From contig NZ_LMDB01000001.1 of assembly GCF_001425005.1 (NCBI RefSeq), positions 622,393-686,392 of the forward strand: 64,000 bases of DNA, given 5' to 3'. This DNA comes from Duganella sp. Root336D2 (GTDB lineage: Bacteria; Pseudomonadota; Gammaproteobacteria; Burkholderiales; Burkholderiaceae_D). This document shows, in pieces, positions 48,163-56,715 of the stretch (position 1 is its first letter; the number at the start of each line of letters is the position of its first letter). The position numbers were made by a program, and so were the translations under genes. A model generated the notes under the pieces. It was not told the origin of the DNA. It saw only the letters and a program-made list of their open reading frames with translations, and did no database searches.

Positions 48163-49335
48163 ATGAAAAAACTGATTTCCCTGGCGCTCGCCCTGGCGCC
48201 GCTCGCGGCCACAGGACAGGAACTCAAAGTCGCACTCATCGCCGGGAAAACCGGCATCCTCGAGCCATACGCCAAGGAAACCGAGGCCGGCTTCATGATG
48301 GGCCTTGAGTACCTGACCAACGGCAGGATGGAGATCAACGGGCGCAAACTGAAAGTCCTGGTCAAGGACGACCAGAGCAAGCCGGACCAGGGCCGCACCC
48401 TGCTGGCCGAGGCCTATGGCGACGACAAGGTCGATATAGCTGTCGGCACCAGCTCCTCCGGCTCGGCCATCGCCATGCTGCCCATCGCGGCGGAGTACAA
48501 GAAGATCCTGATCGTGGAACCTGCAGTGGCCGACGCGATCACCGGCGCAAAATGGAACAAATACATCTTCCGCACCGCCCGCAATTCCATGCAGGACGGC
48601 CTGGCCGCGGCCTCCACGTTCAAGCAAGGCAGCGTCGCCTTCCTGGCGCAGGACTATGCTTTCGGCAAGGATGCCGTGGCGGCCGCGCGTGAAGCGCTCC
48701 AGCTGACCGGATCCAAAGCCAACATCGTGCACGAGGAATTCGCGCCGCAGAATGCGACCGATTTCACCGCTTCGGCGCAGCGCCTGTTCGACAAGCTGAA
48801 GGATGCGCCGCCGCCGCGCGTGCTGCAGATCATCTGGGCCGGTCCCAACCCGATGAACAAGATCGCCGACATGAAGCCGGAGCGCTACGGCATCACACTG
48901 GCGCCGGGCGGCAATATCCTGCCGGTGCTGAAGACCTGGAAGTCGTTCGGCGGCACCGAAGGCACGATCTATTACTACTACGACTTTCCGAAAAATAAAA
49001 TGAACGACTGGTTCGTGGCCGAACACCGGAAACGCTACGGGAAACCGCCGGATATGTTCACGGCAGGCGGCTTCACGGCAGCCAGCGCGGTCTACACCGC
49101 CCTTGCCAAGACCGGCGGCGGCGATACGCAGAAGATGATCGCCGCCATGGAGGGCATGGAGTTCGACACCCCCAAGGGGAAAATGAGCTTCCGCAAGGAC
49201 GACCACCAGGCCATGCAGCCGATGTACCACTTCCGCATCAGGAAGGACCAGAAGACCGAATGGGACTTGCTGGAACTGGTGCGCGAGATTCCGGCCTCCG
49301 AGTTGCCGGTCCCAATCAAGAACAAGCGGCGTTGA
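48163..49335 (+). CDS. Periplasmic substrate-binding protein, branched-chain amino acid type
   Basis: The 390-residue protein has a short signal peptide (MKKLISLALALAPLAATG) and the type-1 periplasmic fold (LKVALIAGKTGILEPYAKE; VKVLVKDDQSKPDQGR-like segment; GTSSSGSAIAMLPIA; TARNSMQDGLAAA). Proteins of this family bind amino acids, amides or aromatic acids. The ATG at 48163 is used; a TTG one codon earlier is possible. It starts 3 bp after the hydrolase stop and is followed by the ATPase genes. Confidence 0.93.
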   Translation: MKKLISLALALAPLAATGQELKVALIAGKTGILEPYAKETEAGFMMGLEYLTNGRMEINGRKLKVLVKDDQSKPDQGRTLLAEAYGDDKVDIAVGTSSSGSAIAMLPIAAEYKKILIVEPAVADAITGAKWNKYIFRTARNSMQDGLAAASTFKQGSVAFLAQDYAFGKDAVAAAREALQLTGSKANIVHEEFAPQNATDFTASAQRLFDKLKDAPPPRVLQIIWAGPNPMNKIADMKPERYGITLAPGGNILPVLKTWKSFGGTEGTIYYYYDFPKNKMNDWFVAEHRKRYGKPPDMFTAGGFTAASAVYTALAKTGGGDTQKMIAAMEGMEFDTPKGKMSFRKDDHQAMQPMYHFRIRKDQKTEWDLLELVREIPASELPVPIKNKRR

Positions 49336-49339
49336 CCTG

Positions 49340-50098
49340 ATGACTCCATTGCTGTCCACACGCGGGCTGACTATCCGCTTCGGCGGCCACACGGCCGTTG
49401 ACAACGTCAGCGCCGATTTCCATGCGGGCCAGTTGACGGTGATCGTCGGCCCGAACGGCGCCGGCAAGACGACTTATTTCAACCTGATGTCGGGGCAGTT
49501 GCCGGCCACCAGCGGCCGGGTGCTGCTGCGCGGCGAAGATATCACGCGCAGCGGCCCGGCGTCCCGGACCCGCAAAGGCATCGGCCGCGCCTTCCAGCTC
49601 ACCAACCTGTTCCCTCATCTTTGCGTCCACGAGAACGTACGATTGGCGGTACAGGCGCGCGCCAACGCCGGCATGAAGCTGTGGTCGATCTGGTCCAGCC
49701 ACAAGGAGCTGATCGAGCGCTCCGACCATTACCTGGCACGCGTGTCGCTCGCTGCGCGGCGCGATACGCCGGTGGCGGCGCTGTCGCACGGCGACAAGCG
49801 CAAGCTGGAAGTGGCCATCATGCTCGCCCTGGAGCCGGAAGTGATGATGTTCGACGAACCGACCGCCGGCATGAGCGTGGACGAAGTGCCGGTGGTGCTG
49901 GACCTGATCCACCAGGTGAAGGCGGAGCGCAACAAGGCTGTGCTGCTGGTCGAGCACAAGATGGACGTAGTGCGCGCGCTGGCCGACCGCATCATCGTAC
50001 TGCACAACGGCGCCCTGGTGGCCGATGGCGAACCGGCCACGGTCATGTCCTCGGCCATCGTGCAGGAAGCTTACCTGGGAACCGCTAGCCATGACTGA
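49340..50098 (+). CDS. ABC transporter ATPase, LivG type
   Basis: The 252-residue ATPase has Walker A GPNGAGKTT, a signature variant (ALSHGDKRKLEVAIML) and Walker B VMMFDEPTAG, with the LivG-type insert region (IGRAFQLTNLFPHLCVHENV). It powers the LivHM-type permease encoded downstream. It overlaps the LivF-type gene by 8 bp. The signature SHGDKR instead of SGGQ is normal for this subfamily. Confidence 0.94.
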   Translation: MTPLLSTRGLTIRFGGHTAVDNVSADFHAGQLTVIVGPNGAGKTTYFNLMSGQLPATSGRVLLRGEDITRSGPASRTRKGIGRAFQLTNLFPHLCVHENVRLAVQARANAGMKLWSIWSSHKELIERSDHYLARVSLAARRDTPVAALSHGDKRKLEVAIMLALEPEVMMFDEPTAGMSVDEVPVVLDLIHQVKAERNKAVLLVEHKMDVVRALADRIIVLHNGALVADGEPATVMSSAIVQEAYLGTASHD

Positions 50099-50813
50099 CG
50101 CCCTGCTCAAACTATCCGGCGTGCACACGCACATCGGCGAATACCACATCCTGCAAGGCGTCGACCTGGCCGTGCCGCGCGGTGGGCTGGCAGTCCTGCT
50201 GGGCCGCAATGGAGCCGGCAAGACCACCACGCTGCGTACCATCATGGGCCTGTGGCAGGCCAGCGCCGGCAAAGTCGAATTCCATGGCCGCGACATCAGC
50301 AAGCTGCGCACGCCCGACATCGCGCAGGCCGGCATCGCCTACGTACCGGAATCGATGGCCGTGTTCAGCGAGCTGACAGTACGCGAAAACCTCTACCTTG
50401 CTGCGCGCAGCGGCCCAATGGATACCGCGCGCCTGGAATGGATTTTTTCGTTCTTCCCCGCACTGAAGAAGTTCTGGAATTACCCGGCCGGCAACCTGTC
50501 CGGCGGCCAGAAGCAGATGGTGGCCATCGCGCGCGCCATTATCGAACCGCGCGAACTGCTGCTGATCGACGAGCCGACCAAGGGCCTGGCCCCCGCCATC
50601 ATACAAAGCCTGGCCGATGCGATGCGTCAGCTCAAGGGCCAGGCCACGGTGCTGCTGGTCGAACAGAATTTCAACTTTGTACGCCAGCTCGGCGACACCG
50701 TGGCCGTGATGGACGACGGCCGCATCGTCCACAGCGGTTCCATGGCCGAACTGGCTGCCGACCGCGCCCTGCAAGAGCGCTTGCTCGGCCTGGCCCTCGA
50801 TTCACACCAATAA
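50091..50813 (+). CDS. ABC transporter ATPase, LivF type
   Basis: The 240-residue product has Walker A GRNGAGKTT, signature LSGGQKQMVAIARAI and Walker B LLLIDEPTKGLAP, plus the LivF segment GIAYVPESMAVFSELTV. With the LivG-type subunit it forms the asymmetric ATPase pair of the transporter. Its ATG at 50091 lies within the end of the previous gene; the open frame extends upstream but without family sequence. Confidence 0.94.
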   Translation: MTDALLKLSGVHTHIGEYHILQGVDLAVPRGGLAVLLGRNGAGKTTTLRTIMGLWQASAGKVEFHGRDISKLRTPDIAQAGIAYVPESMAVFSELTVRENLYLAARSGPMDTARLEWIFSFFPALKKFWNYPAGNLSGGQKQMVAIARAIIEPRELLLIDEPTKGLAPAIIQSLADAMRQLKGQATVLLVEQNFNFVRQLGDTVAVMDDGRIVHSGSMAELAADRALQERLLGLALDSHQ

Positions 50814-50827
50814 GGAGTCGTTCGACA

Positions 50828-51802
50828 ATGCCTACGGTCCCGCGCGACTACATTCCCATGCTGCTGGTGCCGGTCCTGATGCTGGCCATGCTGCCGCTGG
50901 TGGGCAGCATGCCGACCTGGATCACGCTCACCGTGGCCGGGCTGGCGATGGGGATGATGATCTTCATCATGTCCAGCGGCCTGACCCTGGTGTTCGGCCT
51001 GATGGACGTGCTCAATTTCGGCCACGGCGCCTTCGTTTCCGTCGGCGCCTTCGCCGCCACCCTGGTACTGGTGCCGATGCAAGGCTGGATGGAGGCCGAT
51101 TCGCTCGCCATGAACCTCGCTGCGCTCGGCCTGGCAATAGCGATGGCGATGGCCGTGACCGCGGCACTGGGCCTGGTCTTTGAGCGCATCATCATCATGC
51201 CGGTCTACGGCCAGCACCTGAAGCAGATCCTGGTCACCATGGGCGGCATGATCGTGGTTGAGCAATTGATCCACGTCGTCTGGGGCGCCGACCATAAACC
51301 AATGCCGCTGCCAACCGCCCTGCGCGGGGCCTTTGTATTGGGCGATGCCGCCATCGAAAAGTACCGCCTGCTGGCCGTCGCCGTCGGCATCCTGGTATTC
51401 ATTGCACTGACACTGGTACTGAACCGCACCAAGCTAGGTTTGCTGATACGCGCCGGCGTCGAAAATGGCGAAATGGTCGAAGCACTTGGCTACCGCATCC
51501 GCCGCCTGTTCGTGGCGGTGTTTGCAGCCGGCTCCGCACTGGCCGGCCTGGGCGGCGTGATGTGGGGCCTGTACAAGGAAACGCTGACCGCCTCCATGGG
51601 CGGTGAAGTGATGGTCATGGTCTTCATCACCATCATTATTGGCGGCCTCGGTTCGGTCGGAGGCTGCTTCATCGGCGCGCTGCTGATGGCGCTGAGCGCC
51701 AACTACGCCGGCTTCCTGGCGCCCAAACTGGCGCTCGTGTCCCATATCGTGCTGATGATCGCCATCCTGATGTGGCGTCCCGCCGGCCTGTCGAGGAAAT
51801 GA
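50828..51802 (+). CDS. ABC transporter permease, LivH type
   Basis: The 324-residue inner-membrane protein has about eight hydrophobic segments and the LivH signatures SSGLTLVFGLMDVLNFGHGAF and GGLGSVGGCFIGALLM. It forms one half of the transmembrane channel. The ATG at 50828 follows an AAGGAG ribosome site and a 14-bp gap from the LivF-type gene; the longer open frame is not coding-like upstream. Confidence 0.93.
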   Translation: MPTVPRDYIPMLLVPVLMLAMLPLVGSMPTWITLTVAGLAMGMMIFIMSSGLTLVFGLMDVLNFGHGAFVSVGAFAATLVLVPMQGWMEADSLAMNLAALGLAIAMAMAVTAALGLVFERIIIMPVYGQHLKQILVTMGGMIVVEQLIHVVWGADHKPMPLPTALRGAFVLGDAAIEKYRLLAVAVGILVFIALTLVLNRTKLGLLIRAGVENGEMVEALGYRIRRLFVAVFAAGSALAGLGGVMWGLYKETLTASMGGEVMVMVFITIIIGGLGSVGGCFIGALLMALSANYAGFLAPKLALVSHIVLMIAILMWRPAGLSRK

Positions 51803-51803
51803 A

Positions 51804-52871
51804 ATGCTGAACTCCCTGCTCTCCGGCGACCTGCCGCGCAGCCGAACCTTGTCCATACTGCTGCTCGTGGTCGTACTGGGGCTCGCGCTGGCGCCCTTCA
51901 TCACCAGCGGCGCGCGCCCGCTCAACACCGCCGCCACCATTTGCATCTACATCGTGCTGGTAGCCTCGTACGACCTGTTGATCGGTTACACTGGCATCGT
52001 GTCCTTCGCACATACCATGTTCTTCGGCATTGGCGCCTACGGCGTCGGGCTCGGGTTCGACAGCCCGACGCCAGCCTGGGGCGCCATGGCGCTGGGCCTT
52101 GTCGCGGCGCTGGCATTGACGCTGGTCATGGCTCTCATCATCGGCCTGTTTGCTCTGCGCGTGCGCGCCATCTTCTACGCCATGATTACACTGGCGGTGG
52201 CGTCTTCGTTTGCCGTCCTGGCATCGCAGATGTCTGGATGGACCGGCGGCGAAGACGGCAAGACTTTCGACGTGCCCGACCTGCTATCGCCGGCCAACGA
52301 GTTCGGCGAATTCATGGGGCGCATCGTGGACGGCAAGGTGCTGACCTACTACATCGTGTTTGTCTGCGCGGTGCTGATCTTCCTGGCCCTGCTGCGGGTG
52401 GTGAACTCGCCGTTCGGGCGCGTGCTGCAGGCCATCCGCGAAAATGAATTCCGTGCCGAAGCGCTGGGCTACCGCACCGTGGTGTACCGCATCGCCGCCA
52501 ACTGCATTGGCGCGGTCGCCGCGGCATTGGCCGGCGCTCTGATGGCGCTGTGGTTGCGCTACGTCGGCCCCAGGACCACGCTGGGCTTTGAAGTGATGAC
52601 CGACATCCTGCTGATCGTCGTCATCGGCGGCATGGGCACCCTGTATGGCTCGGTGATCGGCGCCGCCCTGTTCATCCTGGCGAATAATTACCTCAAGTCC
52701 CTGATGGCGCAAGCAGCGGGTGCCGTGGCCGGCGTGCCGTTGCTGGAAGCGGCCCTGCATCCGGATCGCTGGCTGCTGTGGCTTGGCATCCTGTTCATCC
52801 TGGCCATCTACTTCTTCCCCAGCGGGATTGTCGGGAAATTCAGGCAGAAGGCAGCCCGGCAAGGTACTTAG
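51804..52871 (+). CDS. ABC transporter permease, LivM type
   Basis: The 355-residue membrane protein has the LivM marks (YDLLIGYTGIVSFAHTMFFGIGAYG; FGRVLQAIRENEFRAEALGY; GGMGTLYGSVIGA). It pairs with the LivH-type permease and starts one base after its stop. It is the last gene of the operon; its 3' end overlaps the convergent solute-binding protein gene by 32 bp. Confidence 0.93.
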   Translation: MLNSLLSGDLPRSRTLSILLLVVVLGLALAPFITSGARPLNTAATICIYIVLVASYDLLIGYTGIVSFAHTMFFGIGAYGVGLGFDSPTPAWGAMALGLVAALALTLVMALIIGLFALRVRAIFYAMITLAVASSFAVLASQMSGWTGGEDGKTFDVPDLLSPANEFGEFMGRIVDGKVLTYYIVFVCAVLIFLALLRVVNSPFGRVLQAIRENEFRAEALGYRTVVYRIAANCIGAVAAALAGALMALWLRYVGPRTTLGFEVMTDILLIVVIGGMGTLYGSVIGAALFILANNYLKSLMAQAAGAVAGVPLLEAALHPDRWLLWLGILFILAIYFFPSGIVGKFRQKAARQGT

Positions 52872-53631
52872 CCAGAAGAGCATCGGCCTTGCCGCTGCTG
52901 CGCAATTCATGTACCGCGCGCCGCAACTCCGTCGCCAGCGCTTCATCGGCGTTATGGCGACTCAGGTGCAGGTGGATTTCACGCGATTGCACCGCCAGCG
53001 TGGCCCCCAGCCGCGCACGCGGCACGCCCAGCAGGCGCATGGCGTGGAAGAGCGCCAGGCGGGTACCGATCGATGCATCGAGCCGGCCTTCCAGCAGCAT
53101 GCGTACACCCTGCAGCTGGTCGGTAATTTCGTGCTTGCGGTATTCGCGGTCGTCCAGGAAGGCGGCGCCGTAATCCGAGCCGCGCAGCATGCCCACCGTG
53201 CGGCCCCGCAGGTCCTGCAAGCCTTCCAGCTTGACGCCCGCGCGGCCGATGGCGATGACTTCCGTGGTCCACAGCATGCCCATGGGTTCGGCCGTCCCCG
53301 CAATGGCGGAATTTGATGTCGCGATCATCAGGTCGGCCTCGCCCGAACGCAGCATGGCGACGGCGCGGGCGTACGGGGCGACAGTGATTTCGATCTGGCG
53401 CTGCGACTCGCGGCCGATCAACTCAATGGCTTCCACGAAAAGGCCGGTCTTGCGGCCGCTCGCGTCAAGCATGGCGAAAGGAGCTATGGCCAAGGCCACG
53501 GCGCGCAATGGCCGCGGCTTGGCGACAGCGCGCAGCGGCCAGCTTGCCGCCGCCATTGCAGCAAAAGAAGCGGCAGCGCCGGACCAGCGGGCCATGCGGC
53601 CCAGCCAGCGCCGGCGCTGCGCCGCTTTCAT
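52840..53631 (-). CDS. Periplasmic solute-binding protein, family 3 (amino acid type)
   Basis: The 263-residue protein has an Arg-rich export signal (to about residue 38) and a bacterial solute-binding family 3 fold (FVEAIELIGRESQRQIEITVAPYARAVAMLRSGEADLMI; DLRGRTVGMLRGSDYG; VRMLLEGRLDASIG). No matching permease gene is adjacent; it sits 3 bp downstream of a glutathione transferase gene and tail to tail with the LivM-type gene. It could serve a distant permease or act as a sensor-type binding protein. Confidence 0.82.
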   Translation of the reverse strand: MKAAQRRRWLGRMARWSGAAASFAAMAAASWPLRAVAKPRPLRAVALAIAPFAMLDASGRKTGLFVEAIELIGRESQRQIEITVAPYARAVAMLRSGEADLMIATSNSAIAGTAEPMGMLWTTEVIAIGRAGVKLEGLQDLRGRTVGMLRGSDYGAAFLDDREYRKHEITDQLQGVRMLLEGRLDASIGTRLALFHAMRLLGVPRARLGATLAVQSREIHLHLSRHNADEALATELRRAVHELRSSGKADALLAKYLAGLPSA

Positions 53632-53634
53632 CGC

Positions 53635-54261
53635 TCAGGCCCCGGCAGTGGCGCTTGGACGCTCGGCGATGCGGTCGCGCCAGGCCTGCAAGTGCGCCAG
53701 ACCGTAGTCGGACGGACGGAATTTCATCAGCCCGCGCGCAAACTCGATTGCGCAAAAACCGGTGATGTCGGCAATCGTGAAACGCTGCCCCGCCACGAAG
53801 GGCTGCCTGGCCAGCACGCCGTCCAGCCACTTCGCGTTCTCACGGAACTTCTCGCCCTGCGATGCGCCGAAATCCGGGAACTGGGGATTCTCGATCGGCG
53901 CAAAGCCGGGATGCGAGTGGCGGATGCTGTTGGCCGCGATGGCAAACAGGTGCAGTTCCATGCGACGGTCGGCCATTTCGATGAAGGCACGCTCCTCGGC
54001 GCCCTCTCCCATGAGGTTCGGCGCCGGATGCAGGCCTTCCAGGTAGGTGCAGATGGCGCGCGTTTCGCACAGGATGCGGCCGTCGTCCAGCTCCAGCGCC
54101 GGCACGCGGCCGAATGGGTTCACCGCCAGGTAAGCGTCGCCGCGATGTTCGCCCTTGCCCAGGTCGACCGCTTGCGAATCCAGTTCGATGCCCTTTTCCG
54201 CCATGAACATGGCGACGCGGCGCGGATTGGGGGCACGGGGGGCGGTGTACAGCTTCATCAA
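53635..54261 (-). CDS. Glutathione S-transferase family protein
   Basis: The 208-residue protein has the thioredoxin-like N-terminal domain (MKLYTAPRAPNPRRVAMFMAE) with the glutathione-binding strand FGRVPALELDDGRILCETRAI, and a helical C-terminal domain. Such enzymes conjugate or isomerise electrophiles using glutathione. It lies 21 bp downstream of a second transferase of a different subgroup, in the same minus-strand unit; the substrates are unknown. Confidence 0.92.
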   Translation of the reverse strand: MMKLYTAPRAPNPRRVAMFMAEKGIELDSQAVDLGKGEHRGDAYLAVNPFGRVPALELDDGRILCETRAICTYLEGLHPAPNLMGEGAEERAFIEMADRRMELHLFAIAANSIRHSHPGFAPIENPQFPDFGASQGEKFRENAKWLDGVLARQPFVAGQRFTIADITGFCAIEFARGLMKFRPSDYGLAHLQAWRDRIAERPSATAGA

Positions 54262-54282
54262 GTCTCCTTTTGCTTCAATTAA

Positions 54283-54981
54283 TCAGCGCGACTGGCCGGT
54301 TTCCAGCATTTTGCGCGCCTCGGCGGCAAATTGCTCGACTTTATCCTGGCTGTCCGCCCGTTCCAACACATTGCTGGACGGCTGCTCGATCCCACGCAGC
54401 ACGGCAGGACGGGAACGAATCTGGCGAATCCAGCGCTGCAGGTGCGGCAAGCCTTCGGTTTCAACGCCGGACCAGCGGTGGGTACGCACCCAGGCCCAAT
54501 TGGCGATATCGGCGATTGAATAGTCGCCGGCCAGGAACTCGTGACGCGCCAGGCGGTCGTCCAGCACGCGGAACAGGCGGCGGCACTCGCCCTGGTAGCG
54601 GTCGATAGCCGGCTGGATCTTTTCAGGGAAATAGCGGTAGAACACATTGGCCTGGCCCATCATCGGGCCGACCCCGCCCATCTGGAACATCAGCCATTGC
54701 AGCACCAGCGAGCGGCCTTTGGCGTCCTGCGGCATCAGGCGTCCCGTCTTTTCGGCCAGGTAGATCAGGATGGCGCCGGATTCGAATACCGCGAAGCTGT
54801 CGTTCGCGCGGTCGATGATCGCCGGGATGCGGCCATTCGGGTTGATGGCCGTGAACCATGGCTCCTTCTGTTCATTCCTGCCCAGTTCGAGCAGGTGCAG
54901 CTCGTAAGGCAGCGCCAGCTCTTCCAGCGCGATAGAAATCTTATGGCCGTTCGGCGTTGCAGCGGTATACAGGTCGATCAT
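54283..54981 (-). CDS. Glutathione S-transferase, YfcG/Ure2p-like
   Basis: The 232-residue protein begins [20 protein letters not shown] and contains [16 protein letters not shown] and [12 protein letters not shown], the marks of the Ure2p/YfcG (nu-class) transferases, which often have disulfide-reductase rather than conjugation activity. It is the first gene of the minus-strand unit transferase-transferase-binding protein. A strong terminator about 50 bp upstream separates it from transcription arriving from 55 kb. Confidence 0.93.
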   Translation of the reverse strand: MIDLYTAATPNGHKISIALEELALPYELHLLELGRNEQKEPWFTAINPNGRIPAIIDRANDSFAVFESGAILIYLAEKTGRLMPQDAKGRSLVLQWLMFQMGGVGPMMGQANVFYRYFPEKIQPAIDRYQGECRRLFRVLDDRLARHEFLAGDYSIADIANWAWVRTHRWSGVETEGLPHLQRWIRQIRSRPAVLRGIEQPSSNVLERADSQDKVEQFAAEARKMLETGQSR

Positions 54982-55029
54982 CGGGAATCCTTAATTCGCG
55001 TCGAGGCGCAAAGGATAACCCGCACAGGC

Positions 55030-55060
55030 AAAAAAAACCGGCCAATTTGGAGCGGCCGGT
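55030..55060 (-). terminator. Intrinsic terminator, minus strand
   Basis: On the minus strand the stem ACCGGCC/GGCCGGT (55060-55054 with 55043-55037, 10-base loop) is followed directly by a run of at least seven Ts (55036-55030). No protein gene on the minus strand lies between it and the next terminator at 55216-55244. Confidence 0.8.
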
Positions 55061-55215
55061 GAAAACGCTTTTCAGGGCGTGGGGATTGAAGAAATCGTGC
55101 CGGATTGAGGAATCCGGCAACCCGGCGTACAGGGATGCTGTACGCTATGGACGTACTTTGCCAGCTTTTCCGCGCCCAAGGCTTAGGAGTTCATTAAGGA
55201 ATAAATAAACCCGGC

Positions 55216-55244
55216 AAAAAAATACCCGCGTCTTTGCGCGGGTA
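55216..55244 (-). terminator. Intrinsic terminator, minus strand
   Basis: The minus-strand stem TACCCGCG/CGCGGGTA (8 bp, 6-base loop) is followed by seven Ts (55222-55216). This is a textbook Rho-independent terminator, but the only upstream DNA on this strand is the short non-coding stretch to 55362, beyond which lies an opposed gene. Confidence 0.85.
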
Positions 55245-55327
55245 AAAGAATTCAAATCGGGAGAGATTTGAAAGTGCAAGGGGGATATTCTCAACAGCGA
55301 AAACATCACGACTTCGTTTAAGATAGT
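55216..55327 (-). ncRNA. Candidate small RNA of about 110 nt
   Basis: A possible promoter (TTGTGA, 18 bp, TATAAA) would start a transcript near 55327 that ends at the strong terminator 55216-55244. No start codon with a ribosome site and long frame is seen within it. The unpaired 5' part and terminator tail are typical of Hfq-type small RNAs. This is inferred from signals only. Confidence 0.35.
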
Positions 55328-55362
55328 ACAATTTTTATAATAGAAACTCTCCAATAGTCACA

Positions 55363-56043
55363 ATGCGAAAAAAAATTTGCAAATGGACTTTTCGAGCCGC
55401 GATTTCAGCGGCAGTTCTGGCCATTTCCGCTTGCGCTACACAGCCGCCCGCGCCACCTGCCGCCCAAGCTGCAGCGGTGATTCCGGCGCTGCAGGCCAGC
55501 CAGTCCGCGCACCGCATTGTGGGCGGCGACTCGCTGGTCGCCATCACCGTTCGCCGCGGCGGGCCTCTGGCGCGCATGGGCCACGATCACGTCGTCGCCA
55601 CCCGCCAGCTTGAAGGTTTCGTGGACCTGGACCAGGGCCGTACTGAACTGCGCTTCCGCCTCGACCAGCTCACTGTGGATGAGGCCGCGCTGCGCAAGGA
55701 AGCCGGGCTGGATACACAACCGTCGCTCGATGCCATCGATGGCACCCGCCGCAACATGTTCAGCAAGGTGCTGCAAGCGCAGGCCCACCCTTGGGTGCTG
55801 GTGCGCGCCGCATTTGAAGCGGGAACGAAGGACAGGCTGCGCGCCGAAGTCACCCTGCACGGCGTGACGCGCGAGTACAAAGTGCCTCTGCACCTGCGCG
55901 AAGAAGGCGCCACAGTGCTGGCCAGCGGCACCTTCACAGTCAAGCAGACGGACTTCGGCATCACGCCGTTTGCCGTCTTCGGCGGGGCACTGGCCGTGAA
56001 AGACGAGCTGGAACTGAGATTCGCGATCAGCGCGCGACGATAA
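55363..56043 (+). CDS. YceI-family lipoprotein
   Basis: The 226-residue product has a lipoprotein signal with lipobox ISAC (C24), a Pro/Ala spacer, and a YceI-like beta-barrel domain (LARMGHDHVVATRQLEG; VTLHGVTREYKVPL; FTVKQTDFGITPF). YceI proteins bind isoprenoid-type lipids in a hydrophobic barrel; here it would be membrane anchored. A TATAAT sits 22 bases before the ATG, giving a short leader. It overlaps the LysE gene by 17 bp, convergently. A second, unanchored YceI gene lies at 62497-63063. Confidence 0.85.
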   Translation: MRKKICKWTFRAAISAAVLAISACATQPPAPPAAQAAAVIPALQASQSAHRIVGGDSLVAITVRRGGPLARMGHDHVVATRQLEGFVDLDQGRTELRFRLDQLTVDEAALRKEAGLDTQPSLDAIDGTRRNMFSKVLQAQAHPWVLVRAAFEAGTKDRLRAEVTLHGVTREYKVPLHLREEGATVLASGTFTVKQTDFGITPFAVFGGALAVKDELELRFAISARR

Positions 56044-56656
56044 GGCGCAGGCCCAGGCCGACAAAAATCGCACCGGCGCCGCGATCCAGCCACAAGCCGG
56101 CGCGCGGGTTGCGGTTGATCCACTTGCCCACGGCGCCGGAGAAGTAGCCCAGCATCCCGAACAGCAGGCAAGCCTGCAAAGTAAAGACCAGGCCGAGCTG
56201 GGCGGTCTGCCAGCTGGCATCTCCGCGCCCTGCCACCACGAACTGCGGCAGGAAGGACAGGAAGAACAGCACCACCTTCGGATTGATCGCATTGGCGAAC
56301 AAACCTTTGGCAAACAGCTTGCCCAAAGACTCCTGCGGCAAGGCCACCTGGCCCACCTGCGCACCGCCCTTGCTGCGCAGTGCGCCATAACCCATCCAGA
56401 TCAGGTAGAGTCCACCCGCAACCTTGAGCGCGGTAAACGCTGTCGGGGATGCGGCAATCAGCGCGCCCACGCCCAGCGCAGCCAGCAGGGTATGGCTAAG
56501 GCAACCCAGGGCGCAGCCCAGGCCGAAAACCACGCCCTGCTGGCGTCCACGAGACATGCCCATACTTAATACCATCAGGTTATCCGGCCCTGGGGAAACA
56601 GTAATCAGCATGGCGGCGGCCAGGAAGGCCAGCCCTTGTTCAGGAGTAATTAACAT
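56027..56656 (-). CDS. LysE/RhtB-family amino acid exporter
   Basis: The 209-residue membrane protein has six hydrophobic segments and the family motif LITVSPGPDNLMVLSMGMSRG near the N-terminus, followed by GLGCALGCLSHTLLAALG and NAINPKVVLFFLSFLPQF. These exporters remove amino acids or derivatives such as homoserine lactones. I use the ATG at 56656 (MLITPEQG), where family sequence begins; ATG 56668 adds four residues. Confidence 0.92.
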   Translation of the reverse strand: MLITPEQGLAFLAAAMLITVSPGPDNLMVLSMGMSRGRQQGVVFGLGCALGCLSHTLLAALGVGALIAASPTAFTALKVAGGLYLIWMGYGALRSKGGAQVGQVALPQESLGKLFAKGLFANAINPKVVLFFLSFLPQFVVAGRGDASWQTAQLGLVFTLQACLLFGMLGYFSGAVGKWINRNPRAGLWLDRGAGAIFVGLGLRLIVAR

Positions 56657-56715
56657 AGCCGGGATCATACACGAGTGCGCCGGGGCATAACAATTCAGTA
56701 TCACACCATGTTTAT

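Larger units (their letters stand above)
54982..55362. other. Structured non-coding region
   Basis: This 381-bp stretch has no convincing gene. It holds four hairpins: 55037-55060 and 55223-55244, both minus-strand terminators; GCCGGATT/AATCCGGC at 55099-55118; and GCGTACAG/CTGTACGC at 55125-55145. A TATAAT at 55336-55341 is a likely -10 for the YceI lipoprotein gene on the plus strand. A possible minus-strand promoter, TTGTGA (55363-55358) and TATAAA (55339-55334) with an 18-bp spacer, points the other way. Confidence 0.6.

Noticed and set aside
47161-49467. A 768-residue minus-strand frame across the hydrolase and binding-protein genes
   Set aside because: Antisense of two well-supported genes and composed of His/Arg-rich low-information sequence.
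55145-55354. A 69-residue minus-strand open frame within the non-coding region
   Set aside because: It crosses a strong terminator and has no ribosome site or protein-like pattern.
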